64,000 nucleotides of DNA. Source: Auricularia sp. M13 (lineage: Eukaryota; Basidiomycota; Agaricomycetes; Auriculariales; Auriculariaceae). Below the pieces are notes generated by a model. It did no database searches. It was not told where the DNA came from and was given only the letters and a program-made list of their open reading frames with translations. The stretch covers positions 868,001-932,000 of the forward strand of contig CM073203.1 of the NCBI GenBank assembly GCA_037042915.1, in the 5' to 3' direction. How positions within the stretch are numbered: the first letter of the stretch is position 1; each line of letters starts with the position of its first letter. Below, piece by piece: positions 35,879 to 46,625 of the stretch. The position numbers were made by a program, and so were the translations under genes.

Positions 35879-36639
35879 TCAATTGACCCTCGGGAGCGAG
35901 GAAGGCGGTACGGCCGCAGCGGCAGTGGTCAGCGCCTTAGCTGCATCCTCGCCCGTTATTTGCTTTCCCAGTAACCATCCAGCACCTTTTATCAGGTCCT
36001 GGTGCGCCTTTGTCGCGCTCTGGAGCCCCGGGATCATGTACAGGTGACGGTGGGGAACTCCAGGATAGACGTCGAGACGCGTCTTGACGCCGTGGTCGCG
36101 TAACGCGCGCTCATAAACGAGCGCGTCGTCGCGCAATGGATCCTGGCCCGCCACCTGGATGTACGTCGGCGGCTTACTCACGTGCGGCCTCTCTGCGGCG
36201 AACGGAGAGAACAGCGGCGACGCGATGTCGATCTGGGCCTGGCGATGCACGAAGTCCATCGCCTTGCGGTCGACGCTGAGCGCGTCGGCGTTCTGCTCGC
36301 GGCTGAAGTACAGCGGCCTGTATTTCTCCGGCACGAGCGCGGGCTCCAGGAGGTACGGCACGACGAGCAGAAGGCCTGTCAACGGTACCTCCTTGTGCGC
36401 GGCGCTGTTGACGTAGCGCTGTGCCGAGGCCGCCGCGAGGTTCCCAGCCTTGCGGGCCCGAGTTGAGAAGCTTTCGGTGGTGATAAGCAACGCATTGAAA
36501 TTTTCATAGTCTGGATGCCATACCTCCGTCACCTCTGGACTGTGTCGTTCGTCAGCTACGTATTGAATTTCCATAAGAGGCCAACTCACTCGGTCTCAGC
36601 GAGTTTCGCGACTTCTTCGTAGGTATCGTAATTCGGCAT
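35879..36639 (-). pseudogene. HSL-type hydrolase copy B, internally deleted
   Basis: Exon 1 (36590-36639, MPNYDTYEEVAKLAETE) and the 16-nt exon 2 are kept, but what follows is ~70 nt of unrelated sequence joined to the middle of the hydrolase domain. The HGGG oxyanion motif is gone and the nucleophile region reads TRARKAGNLAAASAQ where copy A has GGISAGANLAAVAAQ, so Ser is lost. The C-terminal half (AGQDPLRDD, PGVPHRHLYM) is intact in frame to a stop at 35879. The protein cannot be an esterase. Confidence 0.85.
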
Positions 36640-37025
36640 GATTATTCGCAGGCTGGAACTCTCTGCACGCAGCCTCTTATCTCGACACCATTCGTAGCGC
36701 TGATTCAGCATATCCCGCAAGCAACACTGGCAGAACTTTCAAACATGGGCAGAGGTGCCAATCGCGCGCGCTGTCAATGCCAATGGGTGGTTGTCCTGTC
36801 ATGTCTCAGCTTACATATTCAGCATCTATCCCATCTTCCAGCACGACGGATAAGGTCCGGCATACTGTTCCTGTGCTAATAAATCATCGTATTTGTGCCT
36901 AAGCATCACGCCGTGGGATTCAAAGGTTTAAATTCGTGGAAAATCGGACATCGTTCCGTACAGCAAGCGTTGAAGCACGAGAAAAAATCTGAGGATGTTC
37001 TGTCATACATTAGGTACTCGGTATA
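36640..37025. other. Spacer between hydrolase pseudogene and transposon
   Basis: No gene seen. The left TA of the transposon target site is at 37024-37025. Confidence 0.6.
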
Positions 37026-37049
37026 CTGTACCTTTTCGACCGGTTGTTC
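37026..37049 (+). repeat. Left terminal inverted repeat of the transposon
   Basis: Starts CTGTACCTTTTCGACC next to TA at 37024. It pairs with 42244-42267. Confidence 0.88.
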
Positions 37050-37081
37050 GTGGACACATGTGTACTATTGTTAGTGATGGC

Positions 37082-37816
37082 GTGCAGAGTAGGGTGCTGT
37101 TGAAAACTGTTTGTTAATAACAATGTTATTAACAAAGTGTTATTAACACGTTAATAACATGGGGCCCCGGTAGGGCCTTGTTAAAAACAAATCTGACAGC
37201 TATGTTCATAACGATAGACCCCACGGCCGATTTCTGCGGTTTGACGCGGCGAGGTGGTGCCTACCATACGAGGTATCCTAAGCGAGCAGCCAGCCAATCC
37301 GGTGGCGAGTTGGCTCGCTTACGGCGTCCGGATCAGCTGTTCCGACGTAGTTCACTTTTTTCGGACGGGGTCTACTGTATCGTTATGAACATAGCTGGAA
37401 CACATCAAATTGCTGAGCCCCTGGCACATTCGGGGACAGATATATAACCTCACATGAACCTGAGTGTTTCAACATGTGCTCAAGGTCCTGTTTTGTAATC
37501 TCAGAAGGTATGAAGATCAAGGCTAAGGCTCTCAGATACGAGTGTGTGATGACTAATCAGACCTCTCAGGCTTGGCCAAGGCTCCCCAAACCATTTACAC
37601 GAGGTGTGGACACCACTAGAGCTTGTGGCATCTCTTTCATGCAGTACTACTCAACAGGAACACTTAAAAAGGGTCAGTAATTGGCTCCCAGAGCTTCATT
37701 AGTTATATTATGTAAGTTTGTTATTAACAGTGTTTTTAACACTGTGTTAATAACAGGTTTTGTTTAAAACATGTTAAAAACTCGCGGGGAGTTTTTAACA
37801 GCACCCTAGTGCAGAG
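37082..37816. mobile_element. Nested hAT-like non-autonomous element (719 bp) with 8-bp target duplication
   Basis: The element is 37090-37808, flanked by GTGCAGAG at 37082-37089 and 37809-37816. Ends are TAGGGTGCTGTTGAAAAC and the reverse complement of TAGGGTGCTGTTAAAAAC. Both subterminal regions carry many TTATTAACA/TTAATAACA repeats, as in hAT elements. There is no transposase frame inside. An 8-bp duplication and short TIR beginning TAGGG fit the hAT superfamily. Confidence 0.85.
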
Positions 37817-38027
37817 TCGTTCATCGACTGCCGTTAGGCGTTACGATGTTCAAGTTGTTCATCATCGGCAAATTCCGGATCCGCGGCGATCCCTTGTGCG
37901 CCGCACGCGTGGTGCGCTTTTCCAAATCCAACTCGTGGTTCACCTCTGGCTCATGGCCCCACCACGTTGAAGCACACCATGGAACATTTTCAAGCACCGC
38001 TCGAGTTGCATCTTTTCCCCATCCACC

Positions 38028-41000
38028 ATGCAGAGCTCCTCGGTCGGAGAGCCTATCGACACCGACACTTTAGCTGATGTCGACAACAGCTTGCAGCGTC
38101 ATTGGAACACCATCCCCCTCGACTTCCAGTCTCTTATCCCGCCAGTTTCACTCCCAATTTATGCTTTGCTCCACAACATGACTCTGCCACCAGTCCTGAC
38201 CAAGGAACCATCAACGACGCCGCAAATACTCTTCTCTGAGTCCGCTGCTGTCGAGCTATCACAAGAATGGCTGCTATCCATCCCTATCCCACCTATGGGT
38301 TACATCAGGACCCTCGCCAACATGGTCCTCGCTGCCAAGACTTGCCCACCATCAATCCGTCACCCACAGCTCAATATCTGCCTACCAACATGGGTCCCGA
38401 GCTGGTGGCTGCTCATCCATGATGCGAGTGCTGCCCAACAGCTTTGGACCGCCTCCGAGTCATGGTTTACTACAGTTCTCAGACGCAACCCACCGAATGA
38501 CGACGAGTTGCAGGACTTGGTTCAGCGGGCTCAAACTTCCCTCAGGTCAATTCCTTGGGGAGAGAATGTCACCGTGGATCGTGCTAGCATTGTGGCATTC
38601 GAAGCCGGCCACTTGCTCGCAGACGGTCTGCTGGGGAACGATGTCCTTGACTGCCTCTTCAATCTCCTTTCCCGACGTCTTGCCGCACTCAACACATCGG
38701 ATATCCTGATCCTACATACGACCATGTCCCAGTATTTGATGAAGCTTTCGGCAAGCGCGGAGCAGCAGAGATATCCTACAGTGCATGGTTATCACGCACT
38801 GCGTCAGATCGGGCAGAAGTTCGTTGCACGACATACAGCAGTGGTGTTGATCCCATATTTTCTTCCACACGCGAAGCACTGGGCAGTGCTGCGAATCGAA
38901 CATGGACGCGATGACCTGGTTTCCATCTCATATGGCGATTCTAGCCAGCTGAGAATGCCTGCCGCGGTCAAAGACGCCATCACCGCATGGATCGAACTTC
39001 TTGGTCTACGTTTGGAGGGTGTATTCAACGACTTACCACATGGGATACAGGACGACACATTCTCCTGTGGTATTGCGGCTTTGAACACTGTTGAAGTTGT
39101 AGCATTTGGTGCGCCAAAGTTCTCCCATAACAAGCGCGATATCTTTCGAGTTGCAAAATACCTCGAGCTCGTGGAATGGATTTTCAACCTGGTACGAGCG
39201 TCATGATTTGCTTCACCAAACAGCTTCTTACCGCAGTCCCAGGACTGTATGTCGCAGCTTCCACTGTCATTATGGGGCGACATCGTTCTTGAAGCCTCCG
39301 ATGAAGCACATCAGGACCCATCGCCTGTCGCAGCCACTGTGACCACAGCAAAACCAGTGCCACCTGCTCCGTTGAGACGGCAACAGCCTGTGCGTCCACT
39401 AACGCAGTCTACACTCACATTCAAGAAGCTCTCTGCGGAAGAGAAGGCAGAAAAGCGGCAGGCAGCGAGCGAATCAGCCCTGGCTCGCAAGGAAGAGATT
39501 GCGCTCGAAAGGGAGGCCCGCGAAGTGCGAAATGAGCAGGCTCGTGCACAGCGTCGGGCAGAAGAGCAGGAACTCGGGCGCATGCGTGCAGCACGATTTC
39601 GCCAACGTCAGGTTGCAAAGGGTATTGCAAATGGGACGCGAACCGAGGATGGTAAAGCTATCGTATGTCACTCTTGTCTACTGAATTGCCCGGACCAAAC
39701 CTGACCAGCTGGCAGAGGAAACCGCGAAAGCCAAAGCGTGCGGCCACCTGTGACACCGAGACGCCCGAGCCGCTAGCCAGCAGTCGCACACCGTCGACCA
39801 CCGAACCACGCATCTCAGATGTTCTGCCAACGCCCGCAGCGCCCGTCACACCATTCCAACCAATGCACGTTCTTTCACGTAACATTGCGGAGGACAGTCG
39901 GCCGTTCAGGGCGGCCAAGATCGTCTACAAGGGCAAGACAAAGCCACAGGGCCGTAAGCGCAAGCACGAGCAGCGGCCGGCGAAGTACATACACTGGAAA
40001 AACCCCATGATCTGGCGGCAGATCGAAATGGCCGCTAGCCGCGCAGGCTTTGCGATGCGGCCTGCCGACATTGTGCGCGAGGCCCGGAAGCTCGACCCAG
40101 CACTCTTTTCGCAGCTGAAGGAGCAGACGGTCGGCCGGTGGATCGAGCGTCCCAAGTTTGGCCAGCCACACTGGAAGCCGAAGGTGCTCGGGCAGGTAGA
40201 ACGTGGTAATAGATCGGGCGGCCAGTCTACACGCGTTGGTGTTCTGGTAAGCCAGGCACAGTCTTCATGAAAGCAAGAACTCACATCGTTGCAGTCTTCC
40301 CATCCCGATGCGGTCCAGGTCATCAAGCGTCGCTTGCATGACCTCCGTGCCAGTGGAACTGCTTTGACGATGTCAACCATCCGTGGCATAATCCAAGGCA
40401 TATTGACGCACCTTGCCCCGGAAGTCTTCGAGACCGTGTCGAAGTCAGGGCACAAGTTCACATGCTCCGACGCGTTTGTCTATGATCTTGTACACTCGCT
40501 GGGCTTCTCCCCTCGGCGCCCGACCCGAGCGGCGCAGAAGATGCCTGCGGATGCTGATGAACAAGGGTGGAAGATGCGCATGCGTGGTCTATACCTTTCG
40601 AACAAGCATTTCATCCCGGGGGCGCTGTGGGTCAACCAGGACCAAACACAGATGCGCTATGCGTTTGGTGCTGATTGCACTTGGTCGGAGACTGGCGCGA
40701 AGCAGGTCAGCGTTCTGGGCCAGGAAGAGAAGCGAGCATTCACCTTGAATGTCGGCATCTCGCTCAGCGGCGAGCTCCTACCCTTCCAGGCGATATTCTC
40801 TGGCAAAACAGACAGGTCGCTGCCCCGAAACGTTGCTCCGGGATACGAACGCTGCCAGGAGCTCGGCTTTCTTTTCCAACCAGCCAAGACGGATACGTAC
40901 TGGTCGACACAGGAGACGATGCGCGACTATGTTGATAAGATCCTGGCGCCGTACTTTGAACGCCAGCGTGTCGCATTAAACCTCCCTCCACATCAGCGCG

Positions 41001-41906
41001 CGATCTGGATGCTCGACTGCTGGTCAGTGCATCGGTCACAGCCATTCCGGGCGTGGATGAAGGCAAATCACCCACGCATTTTCATGCTGTTCGTCCCCGC
41101 GGGCTGCACGTCAATCTACCAGCCGTGCGACGTTGGCATGCAGCGAGTGTTGAAGCACGCCATGAAGCGCGCTTGTCACCTGGACGTTGTTAAGGAAACA
41201 ACAGAGGCCCTGGAACGAGGTGTCGCACCTGAAGCTGTCACGGCGGACACAACGCTGGGGACCCTTCGCGATCGCTCGGTCAACTGGATGCTGAAGGCGT
41301 GGGATGTCTGCAACGACAAGGAACTCATAAAAAAGGTGCGCTAGTGCTTGCCATATGATATAAATACTCACAGGCATCCAGGCCTGGGAGCGCACGGTTG
41401 TGCGAGGCAAAGGCTTCACCGCAGAGGACCTGACAAACCGATCGTCAATAGAAGAAATGCTCAATATCGAGACGACGCACCCTGAATTCTGGGCTGAGCT
41501 GACAGGCTCCACCGCGGCTGACGATGCTGAAGGTGCAGGCGAGCCCGATCCAACGGATGACGACGAGGACGGAGACGATACCGCAGTGCCTTCTGCGGAG
41601 ATTGCTGCACAGGTCATGGGCGAGAGCGTTAACGACGATTATTGGCGCGTTGAAGATGACGGTACCTTGCAGCCAAACACGGTTATGGAGTGCATCGACT
41701 CCGAAGCACTGGCCGATGAAGAGGATGACGGCGATATTGATATGGAGGACGCGCCGAGCGACGGCGGCGACGGTGATGCAACCGACTCTGATTTCGAGCC
41801 GTCAGCCTCGGGTAGCAAAGCTAACAGCAACCCAGTGCGCCGCACCTCGTCCAGGCTTGTCCACCGCAAGGGCTGGTACAAAGACTTCCACCGCTGGGCA
41901 CTGTAA
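38028..41906 (+). CDS. Ulp1 protease - DDD transposase fusion protein
   Basis: Five exons, all introns phase 0: 38028-39191, 39258-39662, 39716-40246, 40295-41335 and 41382-41906, total 1221 aa. Residues ~210-385 are a Ulp1/C48 cysteine protease domain with an intact set His284 (HAKHWAV), Asp304 (SYGDS), Gln341 and Cys347 (TFSCG). A charged coiled coil follows (EEKAEKRQAASESALARKEE), then a basic, DNA-binding-like region with two helix-turn-helix-like parts, and a DDE_1/pogo-type catalytic domain with Asp816 (WVNQDQT), Asp941 (MLDCWSVHRS) and Asp979 (YQPCDVGMQ), 37 residues between the last two. The tail is acidic. The protease may remove SUMO or ubiquitin-like tags, or mature the transposase; that is inference. 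Confidence 0.88.
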
Positions 41907-42243
41907 AGCCCGGCATTCCTTGTTATCTATCCAATTATCTGTATCATGCAATGGACTGTACATACCTCTATGAGCTGATGAATTGGCACAATCCGGGCTG
42001 CCCTTGAGGTAGGCAACTGGTGTGCGCAAATGCAGCAGTGGATGGGGCCTAGGAGAGCCGCGATAAGGGCAAGGGTGGGCGGAGCGGAACAGCGACGGAA
42101 GCGGAGTTGATAAGATCGCCCGGTGTCATCTTATCGCCGCGAAGCGGCCCGAAAAATCAGTAACGCACGAAGTTCAGACCCTCGCGTTATGCGTTATAAA
42201 AATGTATTTGTTCGGTTCATTGGCCAGCGTTATGCGTTACGCT

Positions 42244-42267
42244 GAACAATAGGTCGAAAAGGTACAG
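42244..42267 (-). repeat. Right terminal inverted repeat of the transposon
   Basis: Ends GGTCGAAAAGGTACAG followed by TA at 42268. Inner neighbour is AGCGTTATGCGTTACGC, part of the subterminal repeats. Confidence 0.88.
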
Positions 42268-42269
42268 TA

Positions 42270-42613
42270 GCTTCCTTTTGGCGGAGTTTCCAGAGTCTGC
42301 AGGACAGACACGGCCATCACGTGACGACGCGACACAAACATATCATAATAGCACTCCGCTCGCCTTCACACCTATCATCGACAAAAGCGCCTGCATGCTA
42401 GCGCATGCACTGGTGCAGGCAAAGATGCAAGTTGTGCGCATCATGCTAGGCGACCATCATAGCGCACCGTTACTCAGCGTATTGTCCCTACTATCGCCTA
42501 TTATCGCACCAGCCTTCAATCCTACTCGTCTACGGCCTGGCAGAGTTTTGGGGAATCAATATACCCGTGTCTTATCAGTAAGTATAACACGTCGAATCGT
42601 TATCATGGTCATC
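42270..42613. other. Spacer between transposon and hydrolase copy C
   Basis: No gene or repeat recognised. Confidence 0.55.
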
Positions 42614-43803
42614 TTAGTTAACACTGGGCGCCGTTCGAGGCGGTATGGACGCCGCAGCTGTCGTCACAGCCTTGGCCGCGTCCTCGTCTCCCACTTCCTT
42701 GCCCAACAACCACGCAGCGCCTTTGACGAGGTCGATGTGAGCCTTCTGCGACTGCTTCAGCATCGGAAACATATACGCATGGCCGTGCGGCACGCCGGGG
42801 TAGACGTCCAACCGGGTCTTGACGCCGTGGTCGCGCAGCACCCGCTCGTACACCAGGCCGTCGTCGCGCAGCGGGTCCTGGCCGGCGACTTGGATGTACA
42901 CGGGTGGCATGCCGACGTGCGGCTGCGGCGCGTTGAATGGCGAGAACAGCGGTGACTTGTGGTCGAACTTGACGGTTCGCTCGACGAAGTCCATCGCCTT
43001 CTTGTCGATGATGAGCGCCTGGGCGTTCTGCTCGCGGCTGAAGAACACGTCCTTGTACTTCTCGGGCACAAGCTCGGGCTCGAGCACATAGGGCACGATG
43101 AGCAGCACGCCCGTGAGCCGCTTGCCCTCCGGCTCGGCGACGAAGCGCTGTGCCGCCGCGGCCGTCAGGCACGCACCGGCGCTGAGCCCGCCGACAACTA
43201 GGCCCGCGCCGATATCTGCGCCGAGAGTTGCAGCGTTCTCCGGCTGCGCGAGCCACGTCAGCGCGTCCCACACATCCTCCTGCGCCGCGGGGAACGGGTG
43301 CGCGGGCGCGAGGCGGTAGCTCGGCGCGACGACGACTGCGCCAGTAGCCTCTGCGATCGACTTGCCCGCCAGCGCGACGTGCGTTGGGTCGCCCAGTACG
43401 AATCCGCCGCCGTGCACTAGGATCACCAGAGGGTGTGGCCCGGCGGTGGGTCGCGATGACCGATACACGCGCGCCCAGGCGAGCCGTCCGTCGCGCATCG
43501 GGATATCCAGAGGCTCATCTGTGGCAGTTGTTGGCGGGCTCGGGCGCGGTAGCTTTGCGTATATCGCAGCGCTCTCTTCCAGGCTGCCGCCTGCCCCAGT
43601 CGTGGCTGCTTTCTGGCCAGCTTTGAGAAACTGAACGTACAGGATGCTTGGTCATGTGTAATTGGCCCCTTTATTAACAGATTGCGTACCTCTGCCAACT
43701 CTGGGCTGCAACTGCGTTAGCTGCCCTTGCCCACGAACGCGTTTTGGACTCACTCTGTGTCGCTCAGCTTGGCAATGGCCTCCCGCGTTTCGTAGGCGGA
43801 CAT
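42614..43803 (-). CDS. HSL-type alpha/beta hydrolase, copy C
   Basis: Three exons: 43754-43803, 43690-43705 (16 nt) and 42614-43630, total 360 aa. Same structure as copy A. HGGGFVLGDP, nucleophile GGLSAGACL, AGQDPLRDD and GVPHGHAYM are all present, so it should be active. All introns are GT-AG. It is closest to copy B in its C-terminal half (VYIQVAGQDP, RDHGVKTRLDVYPG), which places B and C as sisters split by the transposon insertion. Substrate unknown. Confidence 0.9.
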
Positions 43804-46625
43804 GGCGCTGGTCGTGAAGTTGAGCTTCTGGGCTGTTAATCACTTCCGTCCTGGGCCTTTCCTCACCCGACGCGGACCACATGACTAAGAAGCACTGATT
43901 CCCCACAGTACCCCTATAGATAAGCATTCGCCTCCGGACCGATTAGATTAGATAAAGACATGACAGGGTCAGGGCACAAGCTGTCCGACCTTGTCAGACG
44001 GTACAAGTCCCATATATTTGCTGGTTGGTCATGCTGAGGCTCAGGCGGCTCGCTGGAAGTCACATGGAAGGCCGGAGAGAGAAGAGTTCCGACTGATAAA
44101 CGGCGCTAGCGGACCTTCTGAACGGTGTGTGGCCCCTCGCTGTTGGCTCCTGAACTTGAATTGCGACTCAAGCTCAGAACATACGGCTTATGGAGTGACT
44201 AAGCTCGGTGCAGGTACTTACGACTGATTATCCGGGACCGTGGACGTCGATCTTGAGCCGTGACCGTGCTTCTGGGTCGCAGACTTCATGCATGGCGGTA
44301 AACATTTGCGACGCTGGAGCGGCTGGAACAATCTAAATTTTCAGTTAAGGTGATGCATACTGAGATCTTTGGGAATTCAAGTTCAACTCGATCGTCTTTG
44401 TCTGCCGCGCCAAGCTTCCTAAAGAAATTGGGGTTTCGACGAACAAGATCGTTTGACTCCCTCAAGCTCTTAGCGGACACCACAAAGGCAACCGGATTTC
44501 ACACGGCGAATTAAAGCGGAACATAAGTAGAAGACGTTTTGCAGAGCGGGTCGAAGATCGTCTGCAGTATTTTAGAGCTGTATACTAGTGCATAGGGGAA
44601 CGACTACGTAGGAAATTACTGTATCTGTGTTTGAGGAGGATGGCTGCGAGATCCGCAGTCGTCGATCCCCAAGAGAATGCAGTGCAACATCCCTGAGTTC
44701 GAACTGAACCTGTTTTCGATGAAATTAGCCCAGGGCACCAAGGAAAAAGGCAAGGGGGGGGGGGCAGAAAAAGTATATAATCAAAGATGGTTTCCTTTCC
44801 TCTTGCATTTACAGAGCACTCGAGAGCCAAACATGCGCCTAGGATCTGATGAGTTCCTAGATTCAATTCGTCAACCAATGATCCCGTGTCTATTCCTGTG
44901 CCGCAGCCTCAGTTCTGAGCCAAGGAAGCACTTCTCGATAGCTACTCGGGACGTGATACGGCCAAATTGAATGAGATGTGGAACAGAGCGAGCATGTTGC
45001 ATTGTTACAGTGCGACTCGCCAATGACAGTCTCAGTCTGTCGGCTTATTTGGAGCAGGGGTGAGTGCTGCCGCTCGATCGGCGTTCGAGGCATTGGAAAC
45101 ATTGGAAACAGATCAGTGATCACCTCGCCGCCAACTACTGTTGGACGGCCCCGCGGCTGTTGCGTGTGGCGCCCGAAGTGTGGTGATTTTGTCGTCCCGC
45201 GTTACTGACTGCTCTGCCCGGAACCAGGCCGCACGAGTTTAAGGACGTGGAGCAAGCTGGGGAGCTATCGATTAAGCGGCGGCTCAATGATTCGCTCACG
45301 AGAATGCTCACGTTGTTTATGCCGCTGCTTCGACTTCGCATGTGTGAGACAACAGCTGTCCGGCCACGGGTGACAGGACCGAACACAATGCCTAAAGGAA
45401 GATACTACTGCTGCTACGCCTTTGTCATTGGGCTGTGCCCCACCTTCGTACGCATGCTCGCTGCGCGCGAAATGCACGGTAGCGCCAAAGGGACACCCTG
45501 TCAAGCAATTACAGCATCGCAACCCACGCACCGCTACCGCATGTCCCGGTGATGTGTTGTGTGTAGCGGAAGAATATCAGTGGGTGGTGCGGCGGGACCT
45601 CGTGGAATTTTATACTCCCGATTTACCAAAGGGGAGCCGACCCTGAAGACCGGGGGCAGCAATTCCGTCTCATCGGATACTATCTTGTGCTGCGGGGAGG
45701 CGAAACTGCCCGCAAGGATGTCTGTATTGTGCCACAGTTGCCGTCTTAGGCGAGCTCCGGGCGTGGGTGCTCTCTGCTTGTGCGGGATCAATAGGCTTTG
45801 CTGTCAGCTGTCCAAGTGTCAAAGAAGCGTTGCCTTGCTTTGTGATACAACAGCGGAACTCGCGACTCGGCGCGAGAACAAGGGATTGTCCCCCTTGGTT
45901 GCGCTAGGACGCGAACTAGGGGAGGCTGCAGGTGTGCTGGACGCGGAAGCAACTGGTTCTTGGCGTCTTTTGCACAGATTTCGCGCCGCCTGACGATGGC
46001 GCATGCGGTTACCGCGGCCCGGATGCAATTTGCGCTATGAGACTTCTGCCAGCATCGTGCACGCGCTTGTGCAACGTGCCGATTATGGACCAGGCCGGAG
46101 ATTTTCTTATGTCATCGTTCCCTGCCCTCCCGAGCTGACCACAGGCAGCTGCCGTTGCTCGTCGTATCGCAAGGCCCTGCGGTCATTCGAGATGCCCTGT
46201 CACCGGGCCTGGGTTGGGAAGCTGGCATCTGATTATGTCGGATCTGATACAAATGCCGCAATCCGTCTCGGATGTACCGGAGATCGCAGCCGGCGGCCAT
46301 CCACCCCTCTGACCTGGCTGAAATTCTTAATTTCAACTTGGAAAAATTGTCACAGGCTAGACCTGTGCAGTTATCGAGACCATCAAGGGTAAGGGGTGGG
46401 ATATTTGAATCATTGGTAAGTTTGACAGGCGGCGAAGTCCGACGATACAGGGTTTCCGTCTTTCTCTCTTGACCATCATCAGCGCCTCCCAATCCGACAC
46501 GTAGGACACCCGTCCGTTCGCCCCTCCGGATTGTGTCTTCAGCAAAAGTATGCATCACAACGTTGCTCCAGCCTGCGTTGACTTGAATTAGAATCAAGAA
46601 CCCTTTCAGCTGCGAGATAGCGCGC
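43804..46625. other. 2.8-kb stretch with no supported gene
   Basis: It holds an 11-base G run (44754-44764) next to a TATATAA (44774-44780), and many short frames without domains. A 273-codon minus-strand frame (46112-46933) overlaps the first exon of the TFIIIC-like gene and is not believed. No inverted repeat or tRNA was recognised. Confidence 0.45.

Larger units (their letters stand above)
37026..42267. mobile_element. pogo/Tc1-type DNA transposon carrying a Ulp1-transposase gene, ~5.2 kb
   Basis: The left end CTGTACCTTTTCGACCGGTTGTTC (37026 on) matches the reverse complement of the right end (to 42267) in 22 of 24 bases, the first 16 perfect. Both ends abut TA (37024-37025 and 42268-42269), the usual Tc1/mariner/pogo target duplication. 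Subterminal GCGTTATGCGTTA-type repeats occur near the right end. The one gene inside (38028-41906) encodes a DDD transposase, consistent with an autonomous copy. A 719-bp hAT-like element (37090-37808) has inserted near the left end, outside the gene. The whole lies between hydrolase copies B and C. Confidence 0.88.

Noticed and set aside
37846-38073. Upstream ORF reading into the transposon gene as its start
   Set aside because: It is in another frame from the Ulp1 domain; the ATG at 38028 fits.
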